DNA from: Mycteria americana
Lineage: Eukaryota > Chordata > Aves > Ciconiiformes > Ciconiidae
Reading direction: 5' to 3'
Assembly: GCF_035582795.1 (NCBI RefSeq)
Contig: NC_134365.1
Location: forward strand, 41,334,135 to 41,398,134
DNA: 64,000 nucleotides
Under the pieces are notes generated by a model, which ran no database searches, was not told the origin of the DNA, and saw nothing but the letters and a program-made list of their open reading frames with translations. The translations under genes were made by a program, and so were the position numbers. The stretch's first letter is position 1; every line of letters starts with the position of its first letter. This document shows, piece by piece, positions 14,401-29,400 of this stretch.

Positions 14401-17400
14401 GAATGCAACAGCAGATACTTTGGGAACTTTAAAGCAAAAAGCTGAGGCAGCTATGGAAATTAAATTTGAATGAAGTTAAGCATTGAGCTGAGCAGGAACT
14501 TCCAGTTTTAGTTTTGTTACTTAAATTCCTCTCTTCCAGTGAAGTTCTGCTTCTGGCACCAAATTATTTTCTGTGGTCTAGTCATGAATTACAATGATTT
14601 TTTTTTTTTTTAAGGAAAGAGAAAAGAACAAATATACCACATAAGTTGTGGAAATGGCAGGCTTCAGTCTCTGTTTCTCTTGTTTCCTAATGATTATTTA
14701 TGCTTTAGTACATGATGTATCTAAGCCCCCAACCTCTTTTAGGAAAAGATGTTTACTCGGCTTTCTGGATGCCGTAAGCAAATACTTGGCAGCATAATTA
14801 CTTGTTATCCCAACCTCTAGTTTATAATATATGGGATATTGATGTTAAGGCAGAAAGTTTAGCTTTTCTCTAAAATACCTTTTGTAGGTATTTTCTTCCT
14901 CTGTTCCTATTACCTCAGGAGTGTTTTGCCGTTCTCTAACACTGTTCCTTATAAAATGTCACATCATTGCTGAAATCAGTGTGTGTGAAGTGACTAAACT
15001 TGAACAAAATATTTGTAATATGTTGCTTTAAAGATTATGTACTTCCTAGTTTGGTGGCACTAGTCTAATATTGAGAAAACACCGCATGCAGGGATGACAC
15101 TTTCTAACTTGCAGTATTATGAGTAAGTGTTTAATAAAGTGCCTAGCTCAAATTTGTTTTGAACATTATCCAAGTAGCTGTTGATACCCAACTGGCTGTC
15201 CGGAGAAAATGTTTAATTAAAATGGAGATATGGTACAAAGTTTTTGTTCTTTCAGTTAAGGAAAACATAATACATGACTCAGCCTTTGCCCCTGTGCTGC
15301 TGCTTAGCAAAAGCCAGTTGAGCTTCATTAACCGTTGGTGCCTCAGAACTATGACTGTGGTGTCTGGCTGTCTCAAAATGAGATCTCTTGTTGCATTTCA
15401 TATCCGTCAGTGTTAACAGTGTCCTGTCCTGTTGGAATGGGAGAGAGATAAGGCTTATTAAAGTTCTTATCTTTGACTTTAATAACAGGGTGGATGATGC
15501 AGGTACTAATAAAAATAAAAATAATTTTTCTTTCAAAGTGGAAATAGTGGATTTAAACTTTGGGAGAGAGCAATAGAGAGGTATTTTATAAATGTAAGTC
15601 TGTGTGGTGGATTAGAGTCAGATGGCAAAGTGCTTGGCTTTCCTCTCTCTGGCTACCAACTCTGAGGCTTGAATGTCAGCCGGGCTTCTGAGCTGTTCTC
15701 TCATCTCTCACGTGTGGAGCTGTAAATTGGTGATTCAGGAGCTGGTTAATGAATTGATGGGGTATCTGTGCCGGAGGAGGGGAGAAGATGGGATGTTGTG
15801 GGGGGGTGGAATGTGAGAGCAAAAGAACAGATTAAATACTAGGAGCACCATGGTTCCACTGTCTTTTTGTTGTTATCATTTTCATCTGCCTGTGCAAGCC
15901 TGTCAGAGAAGCAAATACCATATTGAAGAACAAGAGTGTACAAATACACTGAGTTAGGCCAAATCAGGTTTGTTTTCATTTAGTTTTTGGAGTCTACACA
16001 AAACACATTTGCAGGGCTGTACTGAGATGGTTCTGTTTCACAATACAATGGCTGTGGTGGTTTTTAAGCTCCTATCAGTGTGAGTCTTAGAATTATTCTG
16101 ACAGTAGCTATTGTAATACTGTTGTTTAGAAATTGTTGATGTGCTTTCATACATTGAAAAGCAGTTTGTATTCCTTTGTGTAATGTTTTACAGGGTGCCT
16201 TAATGTAAGATTTACTAACTGGTAGAAAGGATTTCTTAATTGTATATGGTGACATGGGCTCTTTTCATGTTGTCTGTTACGTTAAAGGAGTTTCAGCATA
16301 TATGTGAGGCTGACCGTGTCTCACTAAATTTCCTTTCCTGTATCACCTCTTTTTTTTGTACATTGTCAAAAATAGAAAACTATAGTTGAAAAAAACCTTG
16401 TTTACATGTCGGTGACAAAAGTTATTTTCCAGAGTAATTTCTCAAAAATTTCTCAAAAGCATCGTGATTTTTCAAAGAATGAAAGAGTACAATTTGGAAT
16501 GAATATGATGATGACTAATCTTGTGAAAAACGAAAGTCTCATTTTGTAGTGTGTTAGCTTTTGAACTTGTGCCAAGAACTAAGAGTAATCTTGCATCAAA
16601 CCTGCTTTCCTCGCACAAAACCTGAAATGTGACTTCAAAAAACGATAAATGTTCTAAAAACGTTTTCAGGAAAAACTGGTAGTACTTATAGAAACCCTTT
16701 TTTAATTTCATTGCAGATCTCCACAGGATAAATGGATTCTTCTTGTGAATTCTCAGAACAAGTCTCTGTCTCAGTCTTTTGAAAATCTGTTTGATGAACC
16801 ATCATATGGCTTATTACAAGTATGTATTATCTTTGATTTTTTTATTCTGAAGACATTTATTAAAAAAACCCACCCTACCATGTCGCACAAATATTCCTGG
16901 AATCATTGCCATTGTAGAAGCATTGATTGTATCCTACAACAAATGCAAACTATAGAAAGTACACTTACTTATAAGTTGTTCTCCATGTTCTAATAATTTC
17001 TTAACTTCCCTGTGGTGCTATCTCAGTCCTATTAGTTAGTGTTGTCTGTGATTCTATACATCTGCATACAGATAGTTATAGAAAGAGGACGAAGGAAAAA
17101 ATTTTAGAAGTTACCAAAATGTATTAATTAGAATTTTTTAATTTTTTCTTGACTAAATGTTCTCTTCTTTGATTTTTTCTGACAGTTTTGAAGGGATGCT
17201 GGAAATACAGCAGCAAAGAGCACAATATTGCCTAAAAGAGGGTTGCTTTTTTTTATGTTAAAACTGCTTATCATTTGGTGGGGTTTGTGGACTTGTGCAA
17301 GTCAGCAGCAAAATTTCCAGTGACTTGAATGAGGCTGGAGTTTTGACCCACTGATTTGTTTAATTAAAGAAAATCTTCATGAGTGAATTACATTAGTTTC

Positions 17401-20400
17401 TGTACTTGGTTGTCAAGTCAAGTTTTGTGTGAGATTCCTAGTAGAGTACATGATGATTCAAGATGTGTTTTCTCTATGAAGCTAGAGAAGCTAGGCATAA
17501 GGAAGACGTTTTGTGGCATTAATCACTGGAAAGTAAACAGTAGATCTGATCCACTTTTATACATAGGTCAGGTTTACTGAACACACTGCTAGCCGATCTT
17601 GCAGATCAATCAGTAGTATTATCTTAATACTTAAGCTATCTTTTTTTAATCATGTAATGAATGTACTGTATGAAACTACTGATACATGAAGCTTCGATAA
17701 CTTTGAGACCTACAATACTCTTCCTGTTGTTTTGCTTTCTTTGAGTACAAGAATTCCAAATAATCTGAGGCTTTTTGTATTTTACTTGTTTTCCTTGTTG
17801 TGACACAGAAATTGAAGAAGGATCCATACACAGTAACAATGGGAAGATTTTCCAAAGTCACAAACTATATTTTTGACAGTTTCCGTTTAAGTGACCCTTC
17901 AAGTCAAAGGCGACCACCATCAGAAATGGCAGACTTTCTCAATGATGCTATTCCAGGGCTAAAGATAAATCAGCAGGAAGAACCAGGATTTGAAGTCATT
18001 ACACGAGTGAGTGTGTAAACGAGTATGATACAGATGCAGTGATTCTTTTTATGCACACATTTAAAGGAATGGTAGGACTTGAAGCTTGGTGAGTTATACT
18101 GTTTATGCTTGGCAATTGTGGTGTATGCTGCCCTACCATTTATTCACAAGAGTAAGATCATTACCAGCTACTTCTAGAATATGTCATTTCTATGCCTGCA
18201 AATATGGGGTTTGCTTTGAAAGAGAGTTTGTCACTACTGAAATGAGGATTATTGTTATCTTGGAGTCACTACCCTGAAAGTGACCCATTTCATGTTTGGT
18301 GTTTCCTCTGTGGTCAGATAGAGCTATGTCAAGTAAAATTGGGGTATACAGGTTAATAACCAACTTCCTTGGCTAATCACTTTAACATGTCAGTCTGTTT
18401 TAAGAGGGCTAAGAAGATTAAAACAAAGTATTTAATTGGATGATTAATGTCTAGGGTGTGTAAATGTACAGATTTATGTATGACTTGAAGCAAAGCTAGA
18501 ATGAACTTGTAATTGGATCATGAATCACTTTGTATGGGCTCCTGTTGGTGTGTTTTACAGATTGGTGGAAAAGGTTGTTTAAATGCTTGACATAACTATT
18601 TAAGCAGCTCACATGTTTTTAGAGTGTTAAACTGTTTTGAATGTTATTTTTTTTCTTGAGTTTAGAATAGTATTAATAAATTACCAGTAGCTGTACAAAC
18701 TATGTAATTCGAAGAACTTGCTGCCTAGCACTTAATCAGTTAATTTATCATGAGAAAAAGTATAATGCTACATATTAAAAATAATACTGACCTATATGTC
18801 ATAATCTGGCAAATGCCTTAGACTTCTAAAGAGTCAAAACACAAATTGACTTGGTGGTTGCCATCATCAAAATATTTTTAGAAAGTAAGGAACTACTGTC
18901 TGCTGAATTCTGCTGTGCTTAAACATGCAATCTGGGAACTGAGAGAGACTAACCACAAACTGTGAAACTTTGGTGGGTGTTAGGAGTTCTGAAAGCACAT
19001 ATAGTCTTGTTTCTTTGTTTTTTTTAAGGGGTGGTGTACTTAAATTGATCTTTCACTCACACTGTGCAGTCTGTGTGGGCATAACATCTCTGAACCAGAG
19101 TAGTTTCTCAGTTCTCTCTTAAGATGTGCTAGTGTGTATCAGGAGTGTGCTTTTGAAGTGAAGCTCCCTATTGTCCTTGTTTGCTGTGTTGCACGTACCT
19201 AATACATTTCCAGTTGCATAGAGGCTTTTAGTCCATGGGAAGCTAGCTCGGAGGTGTTTGTGGGGGTAAAGGTTATTTAAAACTCACATGTACATCCTCC
19301 TCCAAAAGCTGAAATATGAACATGTATACCCAGGTCCTCAGCACAGAGTGTCTTGCTCTAAAGGTCTGCTTGTGTTGGTCCACGCTACTTGCTAATGTGG
19401 ACACAGCCTTAGATCCTTAGAGTTGCTGAGTGAGGTATGCACATGTGAAAATGTAGTTGCACCGAATATAAGAAACTGGTAAGCTTAGTACTATTTGCGC
19501 AGTTGTTTAAAACTACTGAAGCACTTCAGTGGGATTCATATAACTTATTTGCATGTGTTTCAGATCGATCTAGGAAAACAGCCTGAAGTTAGTAGAAGAG
19601 AGCCTGTGTCATCTGAAGAATGGGCTAAGAATATGGATTCTGAAGGAAGAATTTTAAATGTCGACTACATAAAGCAATTGATATTCAAAGGGGTAACTTG
19701 TTTTTCTAAAGTCAGCAAGACCTATGGCTTGCTTCTGGCCCCTTTTTCTTTCCTTCCCAAACCATGGTTGTGCTGTTTGCACTATACTTGTAATGCTTCA
19801 TGCAGAACTTTGAGCATGAGTCAGTCAGTATTGTTGGAGAGACTTCATAAAACATGATTTCATGCTAATCAAATACCTCAACAGTCTTACAGCCATACCA
19901 AGTGCTCTACAAGGAGAGAGATCTTGTGGTGGCTGGCTAAAGTGAATGAGTTGAAAACACAAAGGCTTAAGTGATAAGGAAGAGAAATCAAAATGCCTTT
20001 CAGGAAAACACCAGTGCTTCAGTGTTAGAATATCAGGTTTATTCTTTTCCTTCTCCAACAAATGCTTCTCTTCTTTGCCCAGCAGTTTTCCTGGATTTGG
20101 CCCTCATCATATGAGCAGTCCTAAACACTTGCCAATATTTATTATTGAACTGAGAGTTTTTGCGATATGAATGTGAATTCAGTCTCAGTGGTGGAAATTT
20201 TGAAAACTTTAGTTATGTCCTATTCTACCTAATGTTACTTTAGTATTTCTCTTTTTTTTTGGTGGGAATCTAGCTGCCTTAATGCATTCTTTGTGCACCT
20301 CTTGATGCATGTTTGCAAGCATGCAGTCTTGCATTCTTGGAGTTTGAGCAGAAGTAGAGAATGATAACATTGATATTACAGTTTTTTTAAGACCTATGCA

Positions 20401-23400
20401 TATTAAATAATATACTGTGAAGGGGGTAGAGTGAAACTGAGGCCCTCTTCAGTTTCTGTGACTGTTCTTTAATATACCTGTGCCTGAGGTGCCCGATTAA
20501 GGGCCCTCCTGCAATCATGAGAATTACTACAAACCTTTTCTTCCAGTAGCCTGTTTCCCCATCATCTCTGTCCATTGTCAGAGGAGTGAATGCTTGATTT
20601 TATTTATGACTCAAGATCCCAGTAACTTCCAGTACATTAAGTTCAGATCCTCTTTAAAGAAAAAAAAAAAGTTAGAATGCCTCCCAAACTGTTTGCCTGT
20701 TACTGGAAAAGTTCCAGTTGCTACTTGTTTTTGCAGTGGTTGATGCTATTTGCTGCACCATCTTCCTTGCCTTAATCTAATGGTAAATGAAGAAATATAG
20801 CGAGGAATCAAGCTGGCCTTGGACTGGTAAACTGGGGAGTCTGATAGCAAAAGTGCCACATTCTCACCACTGTATTGCAGGAGTTGAAAGAAACTCTTTT
20901 GTTGAGAGTAGGATATGATTCAGCTAGTACACTTTTGTCATCTACAAATGATGAGCATTACTTGGAAAGATTTCTGACAAATAGTGGCCTTGAGTAGACA
21001 CTAGTATTTTTGATTGCTTGGAAGATTCATCTGCATGTTGGCCATGTCTCGTTAGATGAAAATATTTGTTTAAAAAAATAAAAAAATGGAAGTCTAGTCC
21101 TCAAGGTCAGTTTGTGGGGAGACCAGAAGTTTGGCAGTTAAGCAGCATGATGTTTCAATATATAAATTTTAAAGGTATTTTTTTGCTTCTTAAAGTCTGT
21201 GATGCACGTAAGGTTCATTTCCAGCAATGAAGCAAAAACATAGGAAGAAATATCTTTTGTAAAGTTTCTTTTTTATCTTCTGAGGATGAATCCAGTGCTT
21301 CTACAGTTTTCTGCTTAATCATATTCTCTTCCTCCTGTTTCCTCCAAGTGTGATACCTAGTTAGCAGATAAGATTTGGCTACAATGTAGAAAGAAGCTTA
21401 CTTATAAAAATTCTCTTTTTATGCTGTTACTTTAAGAAGTGTTGTATCACTGTAGGAATGTTTCCTGACAAAATCAAAATAGTCTTTTTGTTGATGTTTC
21501 ATATCCATTTTCCCCTAGGGTCTCTGCCATACTTTAAGAAAAGAGGCATGGAAATTTCTTTTGGGGTATTTTCCTTGGAATAGCACTAAAGAAGAGAGAG
21601 CAAATCTGCAAAAAAGGAAAACGTGAGTACAGTGGGTTTTTTGTTTCAAAATAAATTAAAAAGCTGCTTTTTTCTTATAGTGTATAGTGATGTAGAAAGC
21701 TTTTTGGAAACTTGAAAGACAGCTGCTAAAGATTGTTGAATGCAAAGAAGTGTGTGAGACTTTCTTAAAAATGATTGTTGTACTAAAGTAAAAATATTAT
21801 ATAAAAAGGTTGTTGTTATCCCACTTATGCCAAAGAACAAACAAAATGAATGAATGCTTAAAGAAAAAAGAAATGTAATAATTGAGCATGTTTTGGTTTC
21901 AAAATTATCTTTCTTCTTCAGGGATGAGTATTTCAGGATGAAACTGCAGTGGAAATCTGTCAGTGAGGAACAGGAAAAACGAAATTCAAGATTAAGAGAT
22001 TACCGGAGTCTTATAGGTAAATTTAGATATAGAAACAGACCTAACTATACAAATTCCCACACTTTTTACAATTCAATATGAAGTTCAAAAAATGTAACCC
22101 TTTGAGTAACCTGTATGAAGAGGCACTAAAGACTAACATGTTGCTGTTTTCAGAGCTGTCTAAATTTTGTTATATACTTAATACTAAAACTTTCTTAACC
22201 AGAGTAATTCAGAGCTTTACACATTAGTGTTACAGAATGGCTGGGGTTTTTAGCTTCCTTTAATAACAAAAGGCTCTTTATTTTGTGTTGTTTCATGATG
22301 TAATTTTACTGGGAATGTCATTAAAATAATGACATATTTAATGACAATAATGTCATTAAAATAATGACATACAATAAGAATGTGAAAACATGTCTGTTTA
22401 TATTTTAAAATTTCTTACAGGGATTTGCATATGTGCATTCTTACTTGTGGGGTTTTATACCTACTTTTTAAAATTCCATAAAGTTCTGCTGACTATTAGT
22501 TTGTATCCTCAGTTCTCTTTGGTATTGAGATTTGGGCACCAATGTTTAGGATTACTAAATAGTTGTTTCAGGAGACAGGGTAAGATTTTCATGTTATTCT
22601 GAGACATGGTCTAAACTTGTTTCAGCCATTTATTCAGCAGTCAAGCTGAAGGGGTTGAGGAAGACTAATCTTAGTAGATTAGTAAACTACCTGTTTAGAG
22701 AGTGTGTGTGTTAACAGGAAAAAAAAATTTGGAGTTCAGAAAAGGCTGAAGTTTTGTTTCCATTGAAGCAGTTCTGTTCCTTTTTAAGTGTTTGAAATGT
22801 AAATGACAATATTAGGCTTACATCGTAAAATAGATCCAAAACTACAAAATACCCCTTTTTATTAAAGTGCACTCAAAATTTTGCTCATTTCAATACGTCA
22901 ATCTTGAATTTCATGTTAGTACACAGTATGCTGTGTGCTTGGTATGTTTGAGGCATTAAAACTGCCTGATGAAACAGGCAGTTTCAGCTCACTATGAGTT
23001 ATAGGAACTTGTTAAACAGATTTTACAAACATGCTGTCATGAACTACCACGGTGTCGTTGAGCTGATCATGTGGTAACTTTTCTACTATGGTTTATGCTG
23101 CGTCTCATAAGTATTCATAAATGGCATTGCGTAGCTAGCTCACATAAAATTGTTCTTAATCCCTGTAAGTGTAGAACACTTTCACTGAATTATAATCAGG
23201 AATTTTTCCATTAAAAAGTATTAACAAAAAAAAAGGCAAAAAGCTTGAAAATCTGTTTATAAGAAAATCCTTTTATTCCAGACAGGAAGGATTTTCTTTC
23301 TTTAAAATACTCTTTATTTTGAAATGACATTCAGTTATGCAGTTGTCTTAAACACTTCAAAGCTTTGCAACAGTGTTTGAGGACAAAATCAGGAGCTTAA

Positions 23401-26400
23401 AAACATTCTGAATTCATTTGATGCTGGCTTTGTAGAACTTGTTTTGAAAATGCTTTTAAATCCGGACTGTTTTCTTAGAAAAAGATGTAAACAGGACAGA
23501 TCGAACTAATAAATTCTACGAAGGTGAAGATAATCCAGGACTGATTTTACTTCATGATATTTTGATGACCTATTGCATGTATGACTTTGACTTAGGTAAG
23601 TTGTGTTCCTCTGAATGTAAAAGCCTTTTTAGATTCTGATATGTAGCTTTGCTTATGTTAAGGCCTGTTAATACAATTTAACTTGTATTGATTACAGTGC
23701 TTTTTGTAAATGTCAAGATTTATATTTTAATAATGTAGATAACTTTGTTTAATTTCTCATCCTGCTTCTTCCTCTATTCTATCTGATGCTTATCACAGGC
23801 ATCTGAATTCATCAGCTGAGGTGGGATTGGGAATTAAGTGGCAGTTTGTCTTCATCATAGCCCTACTGTTGTTTTTTTCTAAAATTGAAGCAAGTTTGCT
23901 TTTCAGAGTTTTAAATGGGTTTGGGTCTTTGGAGCTTGAGTGTTATATCCATTTTTAAGACTGATATATCAATAAAAATGATAAACCAGCTGCCACTGCT
24001 GTAATTAAAGCTCAGCATGCTGAACCAGCTGTTTGTAAACACGGGTGTTCTTATGAATACTTTAAAAGCTGGTTCTTAAGGAGTACACTTAATGGTCTGT
24101 CAAAAATTACACTTTAGTGTACCCATCTGTTGCAGAAGGAAGAGCGTATAACGTCTTGCTTTAATCACAGTCTATACAAGATGTCTAAGTCTTGGCTTCT
24201 GTTAATTGTCTTGGAAGGGAAGGAAGGAAAAGATACTTCTAGCTGGTTCCCCTCTCCACCCCTGGCATGACATTGTACTTTGGGGTTTCTTGGTATTCTA
24301 TCTCAGAAGAATGTTGGGATTCTAAAAGGCCACTTTGTGCCAGATTTTGAAGGCAAAAAGTAGAAACAAATCTTTAATTGCTAGTAAACTTGCTGCAGAG
24401 TGGTAGTACTTGTCAGACTTTGTCCTTTTTGTCAAGTCTGTAGAGAGACTTGATCTTTGGCTTGAAAAAGAAGGGGAAAACTAAAACGGATTGAGACTGT
24501 TTAAACATGTAGGTCTGTTTCCCATGTCTTTCCACATTTCAACCTGCATTAACATGCAGTGACATATAAGTGAAATTAAAGTACATTCACCACCCACTCT
24601 ATTAAAAACATTGTTTAGATGGCTTAAATGTATGCAGTGGGTAAGTCTTCTGTTTTATAAACAAGCAAGAATAATGGAAATATAGTACATTTGACATTGT
24701 ATCTGCCCCAGGCTTCTAAGCTCCTCAAGCATTGGTACAATGCTGCTCTTAATCCTTCAACAGCAGCTGTAGAGAGGTCTGAATAATGCCACAAACTGCC
24801 AGATAGGGGAGAGGACAGAACAACTGTTAATACAACATTTTTCTGAATGAATTCCTCAAGTCTGTGTTAATGAAACTGGTTTTAATCTTTAAGAGACTTT
24901 TAAACTGTTTTGAACAGTTTTCTCTGCATTTATTTTTAATTGGCTATAGTATTAAACATATAGGGAAGAAATTTTTTTTCTTTTGACCTTTTAATTATTT
25001 ACCGGTTTTCTGTTCCCTGTTCTATTTTTCTTCTCACACGTGCTCCATATTTTCAGTCGTTGACTCCAATCCTCTTTTCAGTTATTCAGTTGTAATTACA
25101 TCTTTACGAAATGGAATCAGCCAAGCTTGAGTCTAACCAAGAACTGTCATGTTGAACCAACCACTGATGATAGACATACACATAAATCATGTTCTCCCTT
25201 ACTTAGGGAGGTCAGCGGCAATAGGGCAGTAGATAAGCTGACTTGAGGATCAGTGGTAAGGTAGTTGAAAGAGTCAGGAAGAAGGGGAAAAATGAGCTTT
25301 AAAAATCCTTGTCCTCTGTTCTTCTTAATTGGGCAATTAATTGCAAACAAGGAAGCTGGAAGAAGCATTAAAAAGCTATAAAAATTTGAAAATGTTTTGT
25401 ATACAACTAAAACTTTCTAGCTATGTGTAAAAGTTATATGCACTAAAAATAGGCATTTTATTCTCCAGTTAAATGTAAGCCTTTCTTATAAGGCATGTGA
25501 GTGCTTTTTAGGGCACGTGAACTTCATTTACCATTTCTGGGCACAGAAACCTAAAGGCACTTCCTTGAATCAGGTCTGGATATGTGTTTCTTTCATGCTT
25601 CTCACAAGCAATACTTCACTAATAATCCCCTTCCTCAGTCTGATAGGTAGTAGTCTCTGTTGTTGTTGGCTGCTTGGTTACATAGATGGTCTTAGGCTTT
25701 GGTGTATTTAAAATACTATCCAAGCGGAACAGTTCCTACTTCCCTAAATACAGGAATCCTTAAAGCATATTCAGTGCCAGAAAAAAGAAATGTGAAGTGT
25801 GAAATTTTCTTCATAAAAGCTATTGCACCATATGTTTTTCTGTGATTGAAACTCAACATCTCATCTGCACATCTATTTGAAAAGAAAATCTTCAGTTGCA
25901 GAGAAAAAAAGTGGCAAGATATAAAAAAAATTTAAATGTATGAAAAAGCAACCAATTACGGATGGAGAGGAGAATAAATACGAGTTTGTATTTGTGATGG
26001 TGCAAGGTATATATTTAATCTTAAAAATATCAATATATGCTTCTAAGCTCTAAATTGGAACTTTTTTTACTAAAAATCTATTCTGGTGGCAGCTCAGTTT
26101 GTACATATTTTAACAACTACAAAACCAATGTGTGTGTTTCATACTCTCTTTAGATTGGCAGAAACTGCTGCTAAATCTTGTTAGATCTGCTGGATGTTGG
26201 TGGTTATTAATACAAAAATGTCTTTACTGGTGGTTGAGTTGGAAAATTATAGTATCTGTACAAACTTGGAATGCAAACATTATTTCATTCATTCAACACA
26301 CTTGAAAAATTACTGTTTAACTGCTGAGTTTAACTAAATTTCTATTTGCCTTTTTTTTTTTTTTCTTTTTCTCCATCAAGGTTATGTCCAGGGGATGAGC

Positions 26401-29400
26401 GACTTGCTTTCACCTGTCTTGTATGTTATGGAGAATGAAGTAGATGCCTTTTGGTGCTTTGTGTCATACATGGATCAAATGGTAAAATAAGGCTTTTTTA
26501 GCCCACATAAACAGACAAGCTATAACACTTGGGGTTAATTTTATTTTATAAATGTCATTGCTTTTTTTTTTTAAATTCTTTTAAAGCAGTCATCTTATGT
26601 TTGCAGTCAATGTTTTTTTTCTGACTGACACAGGTTATGGTGGGTTTGTGATACTATTACTGTGCAATACAGACAAATTTGGCTCCTTGGAAATTACGAA
26701 GTAACTCAGAGCCATCACAGCCAAATTTGAATTAATCAGGAGTCCTCTAGCAGGATTTTGTTCAGGATAATGGTTACTGTCATACTTACCTTTTGGCATT
26801 TGTTAAATGCAATTTAGACTTTTCACAAACTGAAGCTATTATAGATTGTGCATGTGGCAAAACAATGTGACTGGTATGAGAAAGAAAAAAGTTGTCTCTT
26901 TATGAGAAACAAAAAAAGTTTGGTTTGAGTGCAGTGGTGCTGCTTGGAGGTACAGAGCACAGGCTGATTTAAAATACCATTTATTACATACGAAAGTGTT
27001 ATCGAAGAGACACAGTTCACTGCTGTAGTTAAACCTTTCAGTAAAAGGCAGACACTTAATTAGATAGAATTACATTTAAATATCTGTATGTTAAATACCT
27101 AAAGGATAAGAACCACTGTTGCAATAACAAAACTCTTTTTTTTTTAATTAAAAATATCTGTAAATCTCAAAATTATCATTAATAAAAATGACAGTGCTAA
27201 TATTTTATATTCCATCCAGCATCAGAATTTTGAAGAACAGATGCAGGGTATGAAGACACAACTAATTCAACTGAGTACTTTGCTTCGTTTACTAGACAGC
27301 GGATTTTGCAGTTATTTAGGTAGGTGTATTATTCATGTACAATAACTAAAACAACTTACTGCATTCTATGTGTATTGATATCCTTACCAGTCTTTAAACA
27401 TAATTCCAATAGTAATATTATATGAATACAGGACCTGTAAATTAGTAATGCCTAAAAGATTTCAGTAATTGCTCCATGCCTATTGAAAAACAGGGTCATC
27501 TTGTTACTGCTTTTAAAAATATGCCATCCTCCAGCAAATATCTTTGATTCTGAAAAGGGGCTACCATCTTAAAAATCAGTGGTATGATTGTGTACCTGTA
27601 AAGTGTGTGGTTTCTTTGGTTTTTTTAGTTTTGTTTTTTTTTTCCCCTGTTGTCTTAACCAAATTTGGTGTTTATGAAATGTAACACTCTTTCCTAGAAT
27701 CTCAAGACTCAGGCTACCTTTATTTTTGCTTCCGATGGCTTCTTATCAGATTTAAAAGGGAATTTAGCTTTCAAGATATTCTTCGACTCTGGGAGGTAAG
27801 AAGATATTTCATCACACAAACTCCAGCAGTCTTTGGACTTTAGAACAAAAAGCATGGATCATTCTGCAAAGTGATTAATACTCTAACAGATTTTTTTTTT
27901 TTAAACTGATTCAGTGCAATGAGGTGAGGACATATTAGCATACGTTATGTCTTTGTAGCCAAAACAACAACTTGGGAAGTTAATGAAAAAATACTTACAA
28001 GAGCTGGTGGGGATAAATTGGCTTTTTCAGAAAGGTTTGGACAGGATCCTTCAGGTGAGCCTCTTAAGTGAAAGTAGTAAGTGGAGAGTATCAGTTCACT
28101 TTTAATGGAAAACAGCTTATACTAGAAGAAATAGCATTTGTGTATGTGTCTGATTAGTTCCTTGATATTGGTAATATTTTATAGATTAAGTGGAATGAAG
28201 CACTGGCAGGGTAGTTTTTGTGTTAGTCAAAACCGTAAAGAGGATGATGTCAGAAGATCCAGTTAATCTTGATGATAAGGCCTCATGATGCCAAATAACA
28301 TAATGTAAAACATCAAAATGTGGAAGTTCTGATAATTCCAGGTTAATGAGATCTTTTTTGATTTAGGTGATCTTGGGATCAGATGGAATAATTAAGATGA
28401 ACTAACATTTTTGTTGAACATTCTTTAATTCTTTGTTCCCAGAAAATTAAGTGTGTCAACGGTACAGATTTATTGTCTAACATGCATTTAACAAGAGCAC
28501 AGTATCTACTGAAAACTCCCAAACAAGAGAATAAATGTTCAGATGAATGGAAGGATTATTTTCTAGGACACAACATCTCATAGAGTTGTGCTGGGGAACA
28601 GAAGGGTAATGAAAAGAACAGGACTGAGATGCATAAAATTTGTACTATAATGAAAAATAATGTTGTTTCTGGTATAATGAAAAATAATGTTGATGCTTTT
28701 ATTCACTTTTTCCACTAATGAAGTCACATAAAGAGGAGGACCAGTATTTAAAATGGTCTAAAGTAAATCTTTTTTAGCTTTTTATCATCAGTGGGTGGAA
28801 TTTACTACCATAGAGTATTGAGGTGGTATTTTAACTGAAAAGGACTAAAAAGTTTATGAATAACATTCATAAGTAAGGGAACCAAAATGTACAAAACCAA
28901 AAGAATTATCTTATTCCAAGGGATAAAATTATAATGATTTTGGGGAAAAAAATTCACCCATCATCTTGTTTCCTTCCCCCCTCACTGTTGTCTTTTCAGT
29001 ATTTTTTTTAAAGACTAATTTTTCTTTTTAAATTGACAACACAGTATTTTTATTTACAGTTTATAGTCCCAGGCTAGCATGTTTTTATCACCTCTGCCTT
29101 AATGTGTGTATATGTGTGCATACAGAAAAGAAACACTATATTTCTAACTCTTAAGTATTTTTTTCTGTCTTAGGAGGATGATGGGAACCTATTGAAATAT
29201 GATAGTCTTGTAGGTTCCTTCTAGCACATCGTAATGTATGTTTACTACAAGTATTCAATTTCTTTGCTAGGAGATATGGAATGGGAAAGGGGGTGTCTTG
29301 TTTTCCTTTTTAAAACAAACTAATTAAGGCATTATGTTGATATATTTATGTGAAAGCTTCTGTCACCTTTGTCATAGTTGGAAGTCCAGCTTACAACAGG

